DNA of 39,355 nucleotides from an uncultured Bacteroidia bacterium (GCA_902794155.1 CADBGN010000013.1:1-39355); one strand, 5' to 3'; positions 7,591-16,159 are shown, counted from the stretch's first letter. Made by a program: numbers and translations. Notes: generated by a model not told the origin, from the sequence alone.

Positions 7591-8271
7591 ATGAACAACG
7601 AATTCTTCAAGTATGCCACCAAACACCTAGGGATGAACACCTTAGGTCTTGAACAATACATCTCCAAGATCAACAACACGAGCTACATCTCGCCCACCGT
7701 CATCGAAGAGCGTCAACTCAACGTGGCCCAGATGGACGTGTTCAGCCGTCTGATGATGGACCGCATCATCTTCCTCGGCACCGCCATCGACGACTATGTA
7801 GCCAACGTCATCCAAGCCCAGCTGCTCTTCCTTGAGTCGACCGACTCGAAGCGCGACATCCAGGTCTACCTCAACTCGCCTGGCGGCAGCGTTTACGCTG
7901 GTTTAGGCATCTACGACACCATGCAGTTCATCATGCCCGACGTGGCCACCATCTGCACTGGCATGGCCGCTTCGATGGCCGCCGTGTTGATGTGCGCCGG
8001 CACCAAGGGCAAACGCTCGGCCCTGCCCCACTCCCGCATCATGATCCACCAGCCCATGGGCGGCGTGGAAGGTCAAGCCACCGAAATCGAAATCACGGCA
8101 CGCGAGATCCAGAAGCTGAAGAAGGAGCTGTACGAAATCATCGCCAAGCACTCAGGCCAAACCTACGACAAGGTGTGGGCCGACAGCGACCGCGACTATT
8201 GGATGACCGCCGCCGAAGCCAAGGAATACGGCATGATCGACGAGGTGCTCATCAAGAACAAACAGGCTTAA
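7591..8271 (+). CDS. clpP: ATP-dependent Clp protease proteolytic subunit
   Basis: The barrel-forming serine protease that degrades proteins fed by ClpX. The catalytic triad is readable: Ser128 in GMAASMA, His153 in MIHQP and Asp202 in RDYWMTA. The oxyanion/handle motif SPGGSVYAGLGIYD lies at residues 96-109. At 226 residues it is a normal ClpP with an N-terminal extension of about 30 residues that is usual in Bacteroidota. The start at 7591 follows an A-rich leader with no Shine-Dalgarno. clpX begins three bases after its stop. Confidence 0.97.
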   Translation: MNNEFFKYATKHLGMNTLGLEQYISKINNTSYISPTVIEERQLNVAQMDVFSRLMMDRIIFLGTAIDDYVANVIQAQLLFLESTDSKRDIQVYLNSPGGSVYAGLGIYDTMQFIMPDVATICTGMAASMAAVLMCAGTKGKRSALPHSRIMIHQPMGGVEGQATEIEITAREIQKLKKELYEIIAKHSGQTYDKVWADSDRDYWMTAAEAKEYGMIDEVLIKNKQA

Positions 8272-8274
8272 TCC

Positions 8275-9507
8275 ATGGCAAAGAAGTCAGGCGTTTGCGC
8301 GTTTTGTGGCAGGAAAGCCTCCGAGGTACGCTTGCTTATCCAAGGCATCGATGCCGAGATTTGCGACAGCTGCGCCGAGCAGGCCCATCTTATCGTCAAG
8401 GAACAGTTTGGCGGCAATGACAAGAGCTATACCCCTTCGGGATTGGCCTTGAAGAAACCTGCCGAGATCAAGAAGTTTCTCGACCAATATGTCATTGGGC
8501 AGGACGAAGCCAAGCGCACCTTGGCCGTGGCCGTCTACAACCACTACAAGCGCATCAGCCAGAAAGTGCAGGCTGACGAGGTGGAGATCGAGAAGTCGAA
8601 CATCATCCTCGTGGGTGAGACCGGCACGGGCAAGACCCTGCTGGCCCGCACCATTGCCAAGATGCTCAACGTGCCCTTCGCCATCGCCGACGCCACCGTG
8701 CTCACCGAGGCAGGCTATGTCGGCGAAGATGTGGAGAACATCCTCGTCAAGCTGCTTCAGGCCGCCGACTACGACGTTGCCGCAACCGAGCGCGGCATCG
8801 TCTTCATCGACGAGATCGACAAGATCGCACGCAAGAGCGACAACCCCAGCATCACTCGCGACGTGTCGGGCGAAGGTGTGCAACAAGCCATGCTGAAGCT
8901 GCTCGAAGGCTCTATCGTCAACGTGCCGCCCCAAGGCGGGCGCAAGCACCCAGAGCAGAAGATGATTGCCGTCAACACGAAAGACATCCTCTTCATCGCC
9001 GGCGGCGCCTTCGATGGCATCGAGCGACTCATCGCCGCCCGCAAGCGCACCAACGTCATCGGCTATGGCACAGGAGGCAACGAGGCCTTGGACAAGGACA
9101 ACATGCTACAATACCTCTCCCCTGCCGACCTGAAGAAATTCGGCTTGATTCCCGAGATCGTCGGTCGTCTGCCCATCATCACCCACCTCAACCCCTTGGA
9201 TGCCGATGCGCTGAAGCGCATCCTCACCGAACCCAAGAACGCCCTGGTGAAGCAGTTCCAGAAACTCTTCGCCATGGACAAGATCAACTTGGTCATCAAG
9301 GATGAAGTGCTCGACTTCGTAGTGGAGAAAGCCATCGAGTTCAAGGTGGGCGCGCGCGGACTGCGTTCCATCATGGAAGCCATCCTCAACGACGCCATGT
9401 TTGAGATGCCTTCCGACATCAACGCCACCGAATTGGTCATCGACCGCGCCTACGCAAAGGCAAAACTAGAGAAATCTGGTTTGCAGAAGTTACATGTAGG
9501 TGATTGA
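8275..9507 (+). CDS. clpX: ATP-dependent Clp protease ATP-binding subunit
   Basis: AAA+ unfoldase that selects substrates and threads them into ClpP. The N-terminal zinc-binding domain has Cys8, Cys11, Cys30 and Cys33. Walker A is GETGTGKT (114-121), Walker B VFIDEID (176-182), and the GYVGEDVE pore-loop region lies at 147-154. The arginine-finger/sensor 2 part and the C-terminal small domain ([17 protein letters not shown]) are complete; 410 residues is the usual length. It starts three bases after clpP, so the two are cotranslated from one mRNA, and ends at a strong terminator. Confidence 0.98.
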   Translation: MAKKSGVCAFCGRKASEVRLLIQGIDAEICDSCAEQAHLIVKEQFGGNDKSYTPSGLALKKPAEIKKFLDQYVIGQDEAKRTLAVAVYNHYKRISQKVQADEVEIEKSNIILVGETGTGKTLLARTIAKMLNVPFAIADATVLTEAGYVGEDVENILVKLLQAADYDVAATERGIVFIDEIDKIARKSDNPSITRDVSGEGVQQAMLKLLEGSIVNVPPQGGRKHPEQKMIAVNTKDILFIAGGAFDGIERLIAARKRTNVIGYGTGGNEALDKDNMLQYLSPADLKKFGLIPEIVGRLPIITHLNPLDADALKRILTEPKNALVKQFQKLFAMDKINLVIKDEVLDFVVEKAIEFKVGARGLRSIMEAILNDAMFEMPSDINATELVIDRAYAKAKLEKSGLQKLHVGD

Positions 9508-9527
9508 GAAAAGGTCCATATAACCCT

Positions 9528-9559
9528 AAAAACGGCATCAGCTTGATGCCGTTTTTTTT
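9528..9559 (+). terminator. Terminator of clpX
   Basis: AAAACGGCATCA (9529-9540) pairs with TGATGCCGTTTT (9544-9555) across a three-base loop, followed by further T. Confidence 0.92.
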
Positions 9560-9563
9560 ATTT

Positions 9564-9579
9564 TGGCACAATAGTTGCA
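9564..9579 (+). promoter_or_regulatory. Sigma-54 (RpoN) -24/-12 promoter
   Basis: TGGCAC, five bases, TTGCA: an exact match to the sigma-54 consensus, with GG and GC separated by ten bases as required. It is the only such site I found in the window. The predicted start is near 9590, followed by the Shine-Dalgarno-like AAAGGAGA at 9602-9609 and the ATG at 9618. An NtrC-type activator would be needed; no upstream activator palindrome is obvious because the clpX terminator lies directly upstream. Confidence 0.75.
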
Positions 9580-9617
9580 TTAGTCCGGGCGTTAAACAAT
9601 CAAAAGGAGAAAACACC

Positions 9618-10319
9618 ATGAAAAGAATAGCCTTAGTCGCACTGATAGCCTTGATGAGCATGACAGGATTTGCACAAATGATCGCCAAAGGCGACACCGC
9701 AAAGAAGAAAATCAAGGTCGTCAGAAAGCAGGAAGCCCCCCAACCCCAATCGGCAGTGGTTGATTTCAACAGCACTCCCGACCCCACCCAAGGTAACGGT
9801 AGCGTGGTCTACGGCCGCATCGACGAGAATGGCGACACCACCCTCATCGTTTTCCTGCCCGAGGTGGACATCGACCTGATGCAACGCTATCTGCAAATCA
9901 CCGACACGCGTCAAGGCCGCCGTTTGGCCAACAACGTGAAGAAGGTGTATCCCTACGCCAAACTCGCTGGCGCTAAGATGCAAGAATACGACTCCATCCT
10001 GGCCAACATCAACGACAAGTCGGAGCGCAAACGCCTGATGAAACAAGCCGAAGATGAAATCACTGAACAATACACCGAGGAGCTGAAGAACCTCACCATC
10101 TCGCAAGGGCTCATCCTCGTCCGCCTCATCGACCGTGAGACATCTCGCACCAGTTATCAAGTCGTCAAAGAACTGCGCGGCAAGGTGCGCGCCTTCTTCT
10201 ACCAAGGCTTTGCCCGCCTATGGGGCTACAACCTCAAGACAGAATATGATCCGCACAACAACCCCGAAGACGACGAGATCGAGACGATCATGACGCTGAT
10301 GGAACGCGGAGTGATTTAG
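9618..10319 (+). CDS. DUF4294 family exported protein
   Basis: A 233-residue protein with a signal peptide (residues 1-19, ending GFAQ). It belongs, by recall of the pattern, to the Bacteroidota family DUF4294: the core runs from DTTLIVFLPEVDI through RRLANNVKKVYPYAKLA to the QLILVRLIDRETSRTSYQVVKELRG-like segment, and it ends in an acidic tail. The function is unknown. The start at 9618 is supported by the signal peptide and by an unusually good Shine-Dalgarno (AAAGGAGA) nine bases upstream; the open frame before it is the clpX terminator region. It seems to be a single-gene unit under a sigma-54 promoter, set apart from the -7-box genes around it. Confidence 0.85.
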   Translation: MKRIALVALIALMSMTGFAQMIAKGDTAKKKIKVVRKQEAPQPQSAVVDFNSTPDPTQGNGSVVYGRIDENGDTTLIVFLPEVDIDLMQRYLQITDTRQGRRLANNVKKVYPYAKLAGAKMQEYDSILANINDKSERKRLMKQAEDEITEQYTEELKNLTISQGLILVRLIDRETSRTSYQVVKELRGKVRAFFYQGFARLWGYNLKTEYDPHNNPEDDEIETIMTLMERGVI

Positions 10320-10350
10320 GACATGGAATTTCGAACACGGATTGACACGG

Positions 10351-10385
10351 AAAGAGAGAGACGCTGACGCGCCTCTCTCTTTTTG
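10351..10385. terminator. Terminator between the DUF4294 gene and cvpA
   Basis: AAAGAGAGAG pairs with CTCTCTCTTT in a GC-closed hairpin followed by T-rich sequence. It lies between convergent genes and may serve both. Confidence 0.8.
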
Positions 10386-10395
10386 TTTTTTGGTG

Positions 10396-10950
10396 TTAGA
10401 AGGATACGGTGTTGGACTTTGGCGGGTCGGGGCTTTCATCTTGCTCAGGCAACATCTCCTGGGCATAGCCTTTCACCAAGTCGAAGCCCTTGTAGAGATA
10501 AGGCACGGTCTTCTCCACGTAGGGATAGAGGAACGACTTCTGCCTCACCTCTTCCTTGATGATACCCGTCCACTGCAGGTTGTTGAGCACCAGCACAAAG
10601 GTACTGCACAGCAAAACACCTTTCAAAATGCCAAAAAGAAAACCACCCAACTTGTCGAAAAAGCCCAAGTTTAAGGACTTGATAATCCTCGAGACCAAGC
10701 GCCCGATAAGGTTGACCAGCACCACCAAAATGATGAAGGTCAAGACAAAGGCGATGGTGTTGAGGTATTTCGGGTTGATTTCCATGAAGTCCTGAAGATG
10801 CTCGGCGGTGAAGTCGGAGAAGTGCATGGCACCATAGATGCCCACACCGAAAGCAAGCAGGGTGACCACCTCGATGATGAGGCCTTTGCGAAGCCCCTTG
10901 AATCCGAATACGAGGAGGATGATGGCGATGATGATGTCGAGGTAATTCAT
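10396..10950 (-). CDS. CvpA family membrane protein
   Basis: A 184-residue inner-membrane protein of the CvpA (colicin V production) family. Four hydrophobic segments are visible (about residues 3-21, 26-45, 63-85 and 102-122 of the mature start), with the family features MNYLDIIIAIILLVFGFKGLRKG at the N-terminus and GFFDKLGGFLFGILKG between helices 3 and 4. The C-terminus is short, proline-rich and soluble. The ATG at 10950 is chosen over the in-frame TTG two codons earlier. It may be transcribed from the M64 peptidase promoter or alone; a two-hairpin repeat lies just upstream. The exact role of CvpA proteins in this phylum is unknown. Confidence 0.85.
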   Translation of the reverse strand: MNYLDIIIAIILLVFGFKGLRKGLIIEVVTLLAFGVGIYGAMHFSDFTAEHLQDFMEINPKYLNTIAFVLTFIILVVLVNLIGRLVSRIIKSLNLGFFDKLGGFLFGILKGVLLCSTFVLVLNNLQWTGIIKEEVRQKSFLYPYVEKTVPYLYKGFDLVKGYAQEMLPEQDESPDPPKSNTVSF

Positions 10951-10965
10951 GATCAATTGTATTTA

Positions 10966-11010
10966 CCCGAAACTGCGTATCGGGGTGTGGTCGAATCGCC
11001 CTTTCAGGGC
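10966..11010. repeat. Two-hairpin element between cvpA and M64 peptidase
   Basis: CCCGA (10966-10970) pairs with TCGGG (10980-10984), and GCCCT (10998-11002) pairs with AGGGC (11006-11010). The second hairpin, CGCCCTTTCAGGGC, resembles dispersed intergenic hairpins I recall from Bacteroidales genomes. Confidence 0.55.
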
Positions 11011-11011
11011 T

Positions 11012-12301
11012 TTATTTGGAGTAATAAAGGATCATTCGTTCGATGGCGCGCTGGCAGACGGGACAGAACTCATGGCCCTTGAAGGTCTTCATCAGGCAGT
11101 CCATGTGGGGGCTGTACATGCCTTTGGGTTCGTAGCCGCCACCCTCAAAAACGCCGATGGTCTGTTCGTATTTCTTCTCACGGGGCGTAGGCACGGGGGT
11201 CTTTTTGTCGAGCATGTCGCCCCACTTGCCACTGAAGTCAACGAGCGAGGTGATGTTGGGTTCCCAAGGCTCGACGGCGAGGTTGTACATGTGGTCGTAG
11301 CCCGTCTCGTCGTTATAGTATTCGTCGGCGAGGCCTGCGAAGCCGTGACCGAACTCGTGAATGATGACATCACCCGAGAAGCTGTTGCTACTCGCGCTTG
11401 AGCAATAGAAGTTATAAATGCCGCCGCCTCCATATTTTTCAGTGTTGACGAGGATATAGATCTGGTCGTAGGGCACCTGACCCGCAAGGTCACGAATGTC
11501 GCGATTGTCGGTGCTCATGCAGTAGCGTTCAGAGTCGAAGGTCCAGAAGCTGAAACGCATGGCGGTGTTCTTGTAGATATGGTCGCCGGGCATGGTACAA
11601 CCGCTCTCCTCGGAAGGCACCATAAGGCCACGCACGTTGAAGCTCTCACGGTAGCGGTCGTAAGGCGCATAGTCGAAGAGGCTCTTCACGAAGAAGTCGC
11701 AATCCTTGATGAACTTGCCCATCTCGGCCTGCGTGTAGCCTTCGGGCAGAATGACGATGTCGACGGCATGGGTAATGTCCTTGTTGCCGATCCAAGCGTC
11801 GTAGACGGGCAGGCCAAGGTTGTCGTAGTCGCGGATGAAATAGTCGTCAGGATTGACCGTAAGGCGCATTCCTTCCACTAATTCATTTTCCCAAGTCTTT
11901 CGGTACAAGGCAATGTCAATTTTCGCCTTGGGAAAAGGCACGACGACCGATTCTTCAAAACTCTTTGTGAGTTTCAAGGCTTCAGGAGTGCTGGTCCACT
12001 CGCCGTAAAGGTTCTGATAACCTTTGGAGAACAAGAGATGGTCAGTGCCCGCCTCAAACACCTTGACGATGTAGTTGCCAAACTCCAGATCGTCAATGAG
12101 GTTGGTCTTCGATCCGCTCCAATAGGGTTCGTGGATGAGTTCCTTGAGCGAGAAGGTAGTCGTCTTGTTGTTACCCGTCAGGACGTAGTCGACACGAAGT
12201 GATGACTCGGTGAAATAGTTATCAAACTGGGCCAAGGCCTTCATCGGCAGCCAAACCTGCAGGCCAAAAAGCACCAGAAGGAGAAGCGTTTTCTGTTTCA
12301 T
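11012..12301 (-). CDS. Secreted M64-family (IgA peptidase type) metallopeptidase
   Basis: A 429-residue exported zinc peptidase. The signal peptide spans residues 1-24 (ending KALAQ). An N-terminal beta-rich M64 N-domain (about 25-165) is followed by the catalytic domain, starting at DITHAVDIVILPEGYT. The zinc motif is HEFGHGFAGLADEYY, with His315, Glu316 and His319 and the downstream Asp326 expected as third ligand. Cysteines near the C-terminus (DCLMKTF...FCPVCQRAIERMILYYS) are typical of the family. The name comes from a Clostridium IgA protease; Bacteroidales relatives are abundant and their substrates are mostly unknown. The -7 box lies 30 bases upstream of the start. Confidence 0.9.
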   Translation of the reverse strand: MKQKTLLLLVLFGLQVWLPMKALAQFDNYFTESSLRVDYVLTGNNKTTTFSLKELIHEPYWSGSKTNLIDDLEFGNYIVKVFEAGTDHLLFSKGYQNLYGEWTSTPEALKLTKSFEESVVVPFPKAKIDIALYRKTWENELVEGMRLTVNPDDYFIRDYDNLGLPVYDAWIGNKDITHAVDIVILPEGYTQAEMGKFIKDCDFFVKSLFDYAPYDRYRESFNVRGLMVPSEESGCTMPGDHIYKNTAMRFSFWTFDSERYCMSTDNRDIRDLAGQVPYDQIYILVNTEKYGGGGIYNFYCSSASSNSFSGDVIIHEFGHGFAGLADEYYNDETGYDHMYNLAVEPWEPNITSLVDFSGKWGDMLDKKTPVPTPREKKYEQTIGVFEGGGYEPKGMYSPHMDCLMKTFKGHEFCPVCQRAIERMILYYSK

Positions 12302-12330
12302 TATTGGACTATTTATTGGTTATCATTACG

Positions 12331-12338
12331 CAAAAGTA
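12331..12338 (-). promoter_or_regulatory. -7 promoter box of M64 peptidase
   Basis: TACTTTTG on the minus strand, 30 bases upstream of the start codon. A divergent -7 box on the plus strand is only 20 bases away, so the two promoters must compete or share control. Confidence 0.75.
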
Positions 12339-12358
12339 GGCATTTTTCAAGAATTCCG

Positions 12359-12366
12359 TATCTTTG
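12359..12366 (+). promoter_or_regulatory. -7 promoter box of lipoprotein 12388
   Basis: TATCTTTG matches TAnnTTTG, 22 bases before the ATG, arranged back to back with the M64 promoter. Confidence 0.75.
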
Positions 12367-12387
12367 CCAAGCAAAAAACACTAAATC

Positions 12388-13008
12388 ATGAAGGCAAAAG
12401 CATTATTCTTCGCGATGGCCGTGGCATTGGCGGCCTGCAACAACGGTAATCCACAGGATCAAAAGGACATAGAGCCCGAATCGACAGCCATCCAGGCGAC
12501 AAATGACAATCTCCCCAAAAACGACATTATCACCGATGACGGTCTTGGCGAGTTCCAGCTTGGCGCCGCCATTCCCGAATCGCATCCCGATTACGACATC
12601 AATACGGTCGTTTCTGTCGACGAGGAAGAGATGGAGGAAGTCTCCGTTGAGTTCAGCAAGGACGGCGAGATGCAGTTTATCATCTACCCCGCCTATATCG
12701 ATGAGACCGACGCACAGTCGAACGAAATCGGTGGCATCATGGTGGTGTCGGACCAGTTCACCCACAACGGCATAGGAGTTGGGAGCAACGTCAACGACAT
12801 CCTCAAAGCCAACCCTAACTTGGAAGTCACATTTTATGACGACCAGTATTTCCGCATCTACGACGGCGGCATTACTTATCTCATCAGTAGCGAGGCCTAC
12901 GACGGCCTTCTGCCGGAAGTGCCTTTCGACATCCCTGCGCCCGTCGAGAATCCCACTTTCAAACCTGACGCCAAGGTGTCGTCCATCTGGATTCACCCGA
13001 CGTTTTGA
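12388..13008 (+). CDS. Lipoprotein with a domain shared with protein 14504-16132
   Basis: A 206-residue lipoprotein (lipobox ALAAC, Cys17), followed by a short acidic linker and one globular domain from about residue 50 to the end. The domain starts DDGLGEFQLGAAIPES, has GIGVGSNVNDILKANPN in the middle and ends NPTFKPDAKVSSIWIHP. The same order of motifs (DGLGGLHLNDSMPEELPG, GKIGDTLNRLL, NPKFRPDATVQYIRIYKP) occurs in the centre of the large lipoprotein at 14504-16132, so both carry one domain type. The GVGS-DIL pattern recalls calcium- or substrate-gated DUF1131-like lipoproteins, but that link is a guess. Function unknown. It is the only plus-strand gene of the lipoprotein cluster. Confidence 0.8.
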   Translation: MKAKALFFAMAVALAACNNGNPQDQKDIEPESTAIQATNDNLPKNDIITDDGLGEFQLGAAIPESHPDYDINTVVSVDEEEMEEVSVEFSKDGEMQFIIYPAYIDETDAQSNEIGGIMVVSDQFTHNGIGVGSNVNDILKANPNLEVTFYDDQYFRIYDGGITYLISSEAYDGLLPEVPFDIPAPVENPTFKPDAKVSSIWIHPTF

Positions 13009-13016
13009 AAGCAAAC

Positions 13017-13050
13017 AAAAAAAGCCCCGCATCACAGCAGGGCTTTTTTT
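13017..13050. terminator. Bidirectional terminator between convergent lipoprotein genes
   Basis: AAAAAAAGCCC (13017-13027) pairs with GGGCTTTTTTT (13040-13050); A and T runs on either side make it work on both strands. Confidence 0.92.
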
Positions 13051-13065
13051 GCTCCATAGGTCGAA

Positions 13066-13713
13066 TCAATAATACTCGATCTCTCTGGACACTTCCGTTT
13101 CGTTGACATATTCAACAACTTGATCTGTGTCCGTCTGTTTTCTACGTATCCAGTTGCCATGGTCGTCGAATTCAAGATAGGTGTATTCGGTAACCCACAT
13201 TAGGTTCACCTCTTCAGGCCCCTCGGTCTCGACGACTTCATACTGCATTGTCTTCACCAATCGCCCGTCGGCATCATATTCAAGGTCGGTCAACCAAAGT
13301 TGCCCTTCATAGCCCGACAAGACTTGGGTCACACGTCCATCATACCATCTGTATTCATCTACATATTCATAGCAAAGTATAGAGTCAATCTGACCTTGGA
13401 CATCACGAGTCCAACGGCAATAGTCCACCACCTCGCCATCCTCTTTCATCTCACGCTGTGGCTCTCCAAGGGTGAATGGGTCTTGGCCGTCAACCGAAGT
13501 GATTTTGCCATTACGGTCGAACTCCACAAGGTCGCAGCGTTTCACTGGGCCTTGCAGTTCGAAAAAGACCAAGTCGGGCGAAGTGGTCACCGTCGTTTCT
13601 TGCGCGGTTGGCTTAACGTCTTCCTTTGTTGCTTGCTTTTGGCCATTGTTGTCGCACGCGCCGAAGACGAGGAACATCGCGCAGGCAGCCAATAAGAGGT
13701 TATGTTTCTTCAT
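13066..13713 (-). CDS. Lipoprotein with YD-repeat-like strands
   Basis: A 215-residue lipoprotein (lipobox VFGAC, Cys20). After a polar linker, the sequence has RHS/YD-like elements: VEFDRNGKITSV, LEYDADGRLVKTMQYEV and YLEFDDHGNWIRRKQT, each an Asp-x-x-Gly turn between beta strands. Such short arrays are common in uncharacterised Bacteroidales surface lipoproteins. No enzyme motif is visible, and the function is unknown. It lies 20 bases downstream of the gene at 13734-14333 and has no obvious -7 box of its own, so the two are probably cotranscribed. Confidence 0.75.
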   Translation of the reverse strand: MKKHNLLLAACAMFLVFGACDNNGQKQATKEDVKPTAQETTVTTSPDLVFFELQGPVKRCDLVEFDRNGKITSVDGQDPFTLGEPQREMKEDGEVVDYCRWTRDVQGQIDSILCYEYVDEYRWYDGRVTQVLSGYEGQLWLTDLEYDADGRLVKTMQYEVVETEGPEEVNLMWVTEYTYLEFDDHGNWIRRKQTDTDQVVEYVNETEVSREIEYY

Positions 13714-13733
13714 GATTTGTAAGTTTGTTGTGC

Positions 13734-14333
13734 TTAAGGATTAACAGAATAGATGGCTTGGAAGGCGGCGCTCAAGGCAATGAAATGATCAAAAACCATG
13801 GAATAAGCCGATTCCAGCTCTTCATCAAGTTCGCAGATCTTCATTTCGCCGTTCTTGTCGGCTCGCTTGCAGATGGTGCGGAAGAGTTGCCCATTGGCAT
13901 CATAATAGCCACGCAACTCTACCATCTCGTCCTTGGCATAGCCGTAACGCGTAAACCAGAACAAAGGCTTACCGTCGTTGTCGTAGACATATTCCTCGAT
14001 ACGGTCGGTAGCTCCCACATTATAAGTGCGGCGCACCATGACGAGTGAGTAACCGACAGGATAAGGTTCCATGTCATCTTCGATTTCGTTGTAGTAGAAC
14101 TCCATCTTGTCAACCATCTGCCCTGCCCCAGCCCAGTTTTGCTTGCGCACCACTGTGGTGTAGTTGACGGCGGGGATGTCGTCAGACTCGTATTGCTTCA
14201 CGGCTGCGATGTTCGCCAGTCCTTCGGCGTATTTCTCACGGGCCAGCTGAACGCGAGCCTCCTCTTTTTTGTTTTGTGCCATCATCGGCAAGGCGAAGCA
14301 TAGCAGCAACGCCACGGCAACTAGTTTTCTCAT
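13734..14333 (-). CDS. Exported protein of unknown function
   Basis: A 199-residue protein with a signal peptide (residues 1-20, ending PMMAQ) and no lipobox. A helical part near 25-50 is followed by beta strands with the YD-like patterns YVYDNDGKPLFWFTRYGY and YYDANGQLFRTICKRADKNGEM, related in style to the neighbour at 13066. The upstream spacer is a near-copy of the one upstream of the 542-residue lipoprotein, but lacks about ten bases that hold the -7 box there, so its promoter is uncertain. Confidence 0.7.
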   Translation of the reverse strand: MRKLVAVALLLCFALPMMAQNKKEEARVQLAREKYAEGLANIAAVKQYESDDIPAVNYTTVVRKQNWAGAGQMVDKMEFYYNEIEDDMEPYPVGYSLVMVRRTYNVGATDRIEEYVYDNDGKPLFWFTRYGYAKDEMVELRGYYDANGQLFRTICKRADKNGEMKICELDEELESAYSMVFDHFIALSAAFQAIYSVNP

Positions 14334-14382
14334 GTATCTTTGTTTTTATAAGTAACTAAACTGCATTATTATAAGCTTCTTT

Positions 14383-14456
14383 GCTGTAAGCTATCAGCCG
14401 TCAGCTATCAGCTTGGTAGCACCAAGGCTGACTGCTGATTGCTGACTGCTGACAGC
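14383..14456. repeat. Word-iterated inverted repeat (TCAGC type), copy 1
   Basis: Arms of about 35 bases, built from four copies of a TCAGC-based word, pair imperfectly around the centre CTTGGT-AGC-ACCAAG. It is the core of a spacer of about 150 bases (14341-14503) that is duplicated at 16139-16290. Confidence 0.85.
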
Positions 14457-14503
14457 CAACTTCTCATTCCTTTTCTGTAAACTCATTCTGCTCATCTACT
14501 TAG

Positions 14504-16132
14504 TTAAAACTCATTCTCATAAAGTCCTTCGTTGGTCTTACGCATCGACGTGCCGTCCCATGTGAACTCATAGAATCGGCGTTCGTTGTTGGCATCCTTG
14601 AAGTGGATCTTGATGGTGCGGTCGTCAAACACGATATTGGTGACATTGGCGAAGTGGAACTGGTCCTCGTTCAATTCAAAGTCATTCAACCCAGGCTCAG
14701 CCTCGACCTCTGTCAAATCACCGTTCTTGTAAATGTAGGCAGAGATAAGTGTGAAACCTTCCTGTGGATTGTTTTCAATCTCCCATCCCGGCTGCCAGTC
14801 ACTAGTCTCATACACCTTAAACCCACCGCTCTTCAACGGATAGCAGTGCAGGTAGTAATTGAACGAATCGCACCAACCCTGACAGCTATCGTTGTACATC
14901 TCGCGATAATACTCGAAATGGTTGATTCCATAAGTAGGGTTGCCTTGGTCAAGCATGGCGTCTGCCAGCGCTTCCCTCAACGCCCTCATGTCGCAGGTGT
15001 CGTTCTCCCAGTGGTGGGGCTTGTAGATACGGATATACTGTACCGTGGCATCGGGCCTGAACTTAGGATTCGCGATCTCGCCATCCACGAAACTGCCGTC
15101 GATGGCATCTTTCGGGCCCACATAGTCGATGCGGTTCTCGGAATATTCACTTTCTTCGGTCACGACAAATTCGCCCTCCTTATAGTATGCCTTGTTTTCG
15201 AGTGCACCTTTGTAGAGCAGTCTGTTGAGCGTGTCGCCGATCTTGCCGCGGTAATAGGTCAAGTCCTTGGCAAAGACGTCGATGGCCTGTATCTTGCCTG
15301 CCCCATCGGGATGGAGCTTGACGAAAGGCTCCCCGTCGCGGTTGAAGGCGAGCACTTCGCCTTCGTAGCGCTTGCTGAGTCCAGGCAACTCTTCGGGCAT
15401 GCTGTCGTTCAGATGAAGGCCGCCCAAGCCATCGCGATCGACAAGAGGATAAGTCCTCTCTTCATTATTCAGAGTGGGAACAAAACGCTCGCCGTCCCAC
15501 ACGTACATCCTTGCCGACAGGACCGACATGAACTGTTCGTCGTAGTTGAGCGTCTCCGCCTCCACCATTAGGGTGTCGCCCTTGACATTGTAAAGCATAC
15601 GCTCGTCCCATTCCGACTTGAACCCATTGATTTCATCATCGCTGATGCCATACAGGAGGAAGGGATAGGCCACCATTTCTTCCATGGTGGGCACGGGCAA
15701 CATGCCGTTCGCGGGAGTCAAGGCATCATCCTTGTAGATGTAGGTTTTCACGGTCTGTTCGCAGCCGTCGAAGCAGCCCTCGTTGACCAGCATAGCCAGC
15801 CAGCCGCCGTTTTTCAGCGGGAAACAATCCACAGTGAACCTATGGTTGCCTCCGTTTTCCATATACAGTCCCGCGTCCATGTCGTTGCCCTCGCTGTCGC
15901 CAAAATGGCGGTGGCAGTCGTCAGGACAGGTGTAGGTCTTCGTTTGGAAACTTTCGTACAAGTCCTCCTTGGGAATACGTTCAAACATCTGAAAAGCAAT
16001 GCCTTTGTCATCGATTTTTGGCGACTCCACGGGCGTGTCGACTTTCTTTTCCTTCTTGTCGCCGAAACAGCCGTAGCCAACAAATAGCAAGGCTAATGCT
16101 GTTACGGCTAAAATGTACTTTCTATTTTTCAT
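14504..16132 (-). CDS. Large lipoprotein with duplicated outer modules and a shared central domain
   Basis: A 542-residue lipoprotein (lipobox VGYGC, Cys22). Three parts can be seen. The N-terminal module (about 60-160) holds HRFTVDCFPLKNGGWLAMLVNEG and TVKTYIYKDDALT. The C-terminal module (about 420-510) repeats the pattern as FNYYLHCYPLKSGGFKVYETSD and LISAYIYKNGDLTEVE, an internal duplication. Between them lies a domain (about 225-385) matching the stand-alone lipoprotein at 12388-13008. Cysteine pairs in the N-terminal part (CPDDC, CFDGC) could form disulfides or bind metal. No known enzyme family was recognised. A -7 box lies 20 bases upstream of the start. Confidence 0.8.
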   Translation of the reverse strand: MKNRKYILAVTALALLFVGYGCFGDKKEKKVDTPVESPKIDDKGIAFQMFERIPKEDLYESFQTKTYTCPDDCHRHFGDSEGNDMDAGLYMENGGNHRFTVDCFPLKNGGWLAMLVNEGCFDGCEQTVKTYIYKDDALTPANGMLPVPTMEEMVAYPFLLYGISDDEINGFKSEWDERMLYNVKGDTLMVEAETLNYDEQFMSVLSARMYVWDGERFVPTLNNEERTYPLVDRDGLGGLHLNDSMPEELPGLSKRYEGEVLAFNRDGEPFVKLHPDGAGKIQAIDVFAKDLTYYRGKIGDTLNRLLYKGALENKAYYKEGEFVVTEESEYSENRIDYVGPKDAIDGSFVDGEIANPKFRPDATVQYIRIYKPHHWENDTCDMRALREALADAMLDQGNPTYGINHFEYYREMYNDSCQGWCDSFNYYLHCYPLKSGGFKVYETSDWQPGWEIENNPQEGFTLISAYIYKNGDLTEVEAEPGLNDFELNEDQFHFANVTNIVFDDRTIKIHFKDANNERRFYEFTWDGTSMRKTNEGLYENEF

Positions 16133-16151
16133 AAGGTCATAAGTAACTGTT

Positions 16152-16159
16152 CAAAACTA
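16152..16159 (-). promoter_or_regulatory. -7 promoter box of the 542-residue lipoprotein
   Basis: TAGTTTTG on the minus strand, 20 bases before the start at 16132. The duplicate spacer upstream of the gene at 13734-14333 lacks this box because of a deletion of about ten bases. Confidence 0.6.

Noticed and set aside
14603-15571. A 322-codon plus-strand frame opposite the 542-residue lipoprotein
   Set aside because: No signal, domain or promoter; the minus-strand protein has a lipobox, repeated modules and a domain shared with a neighbour.
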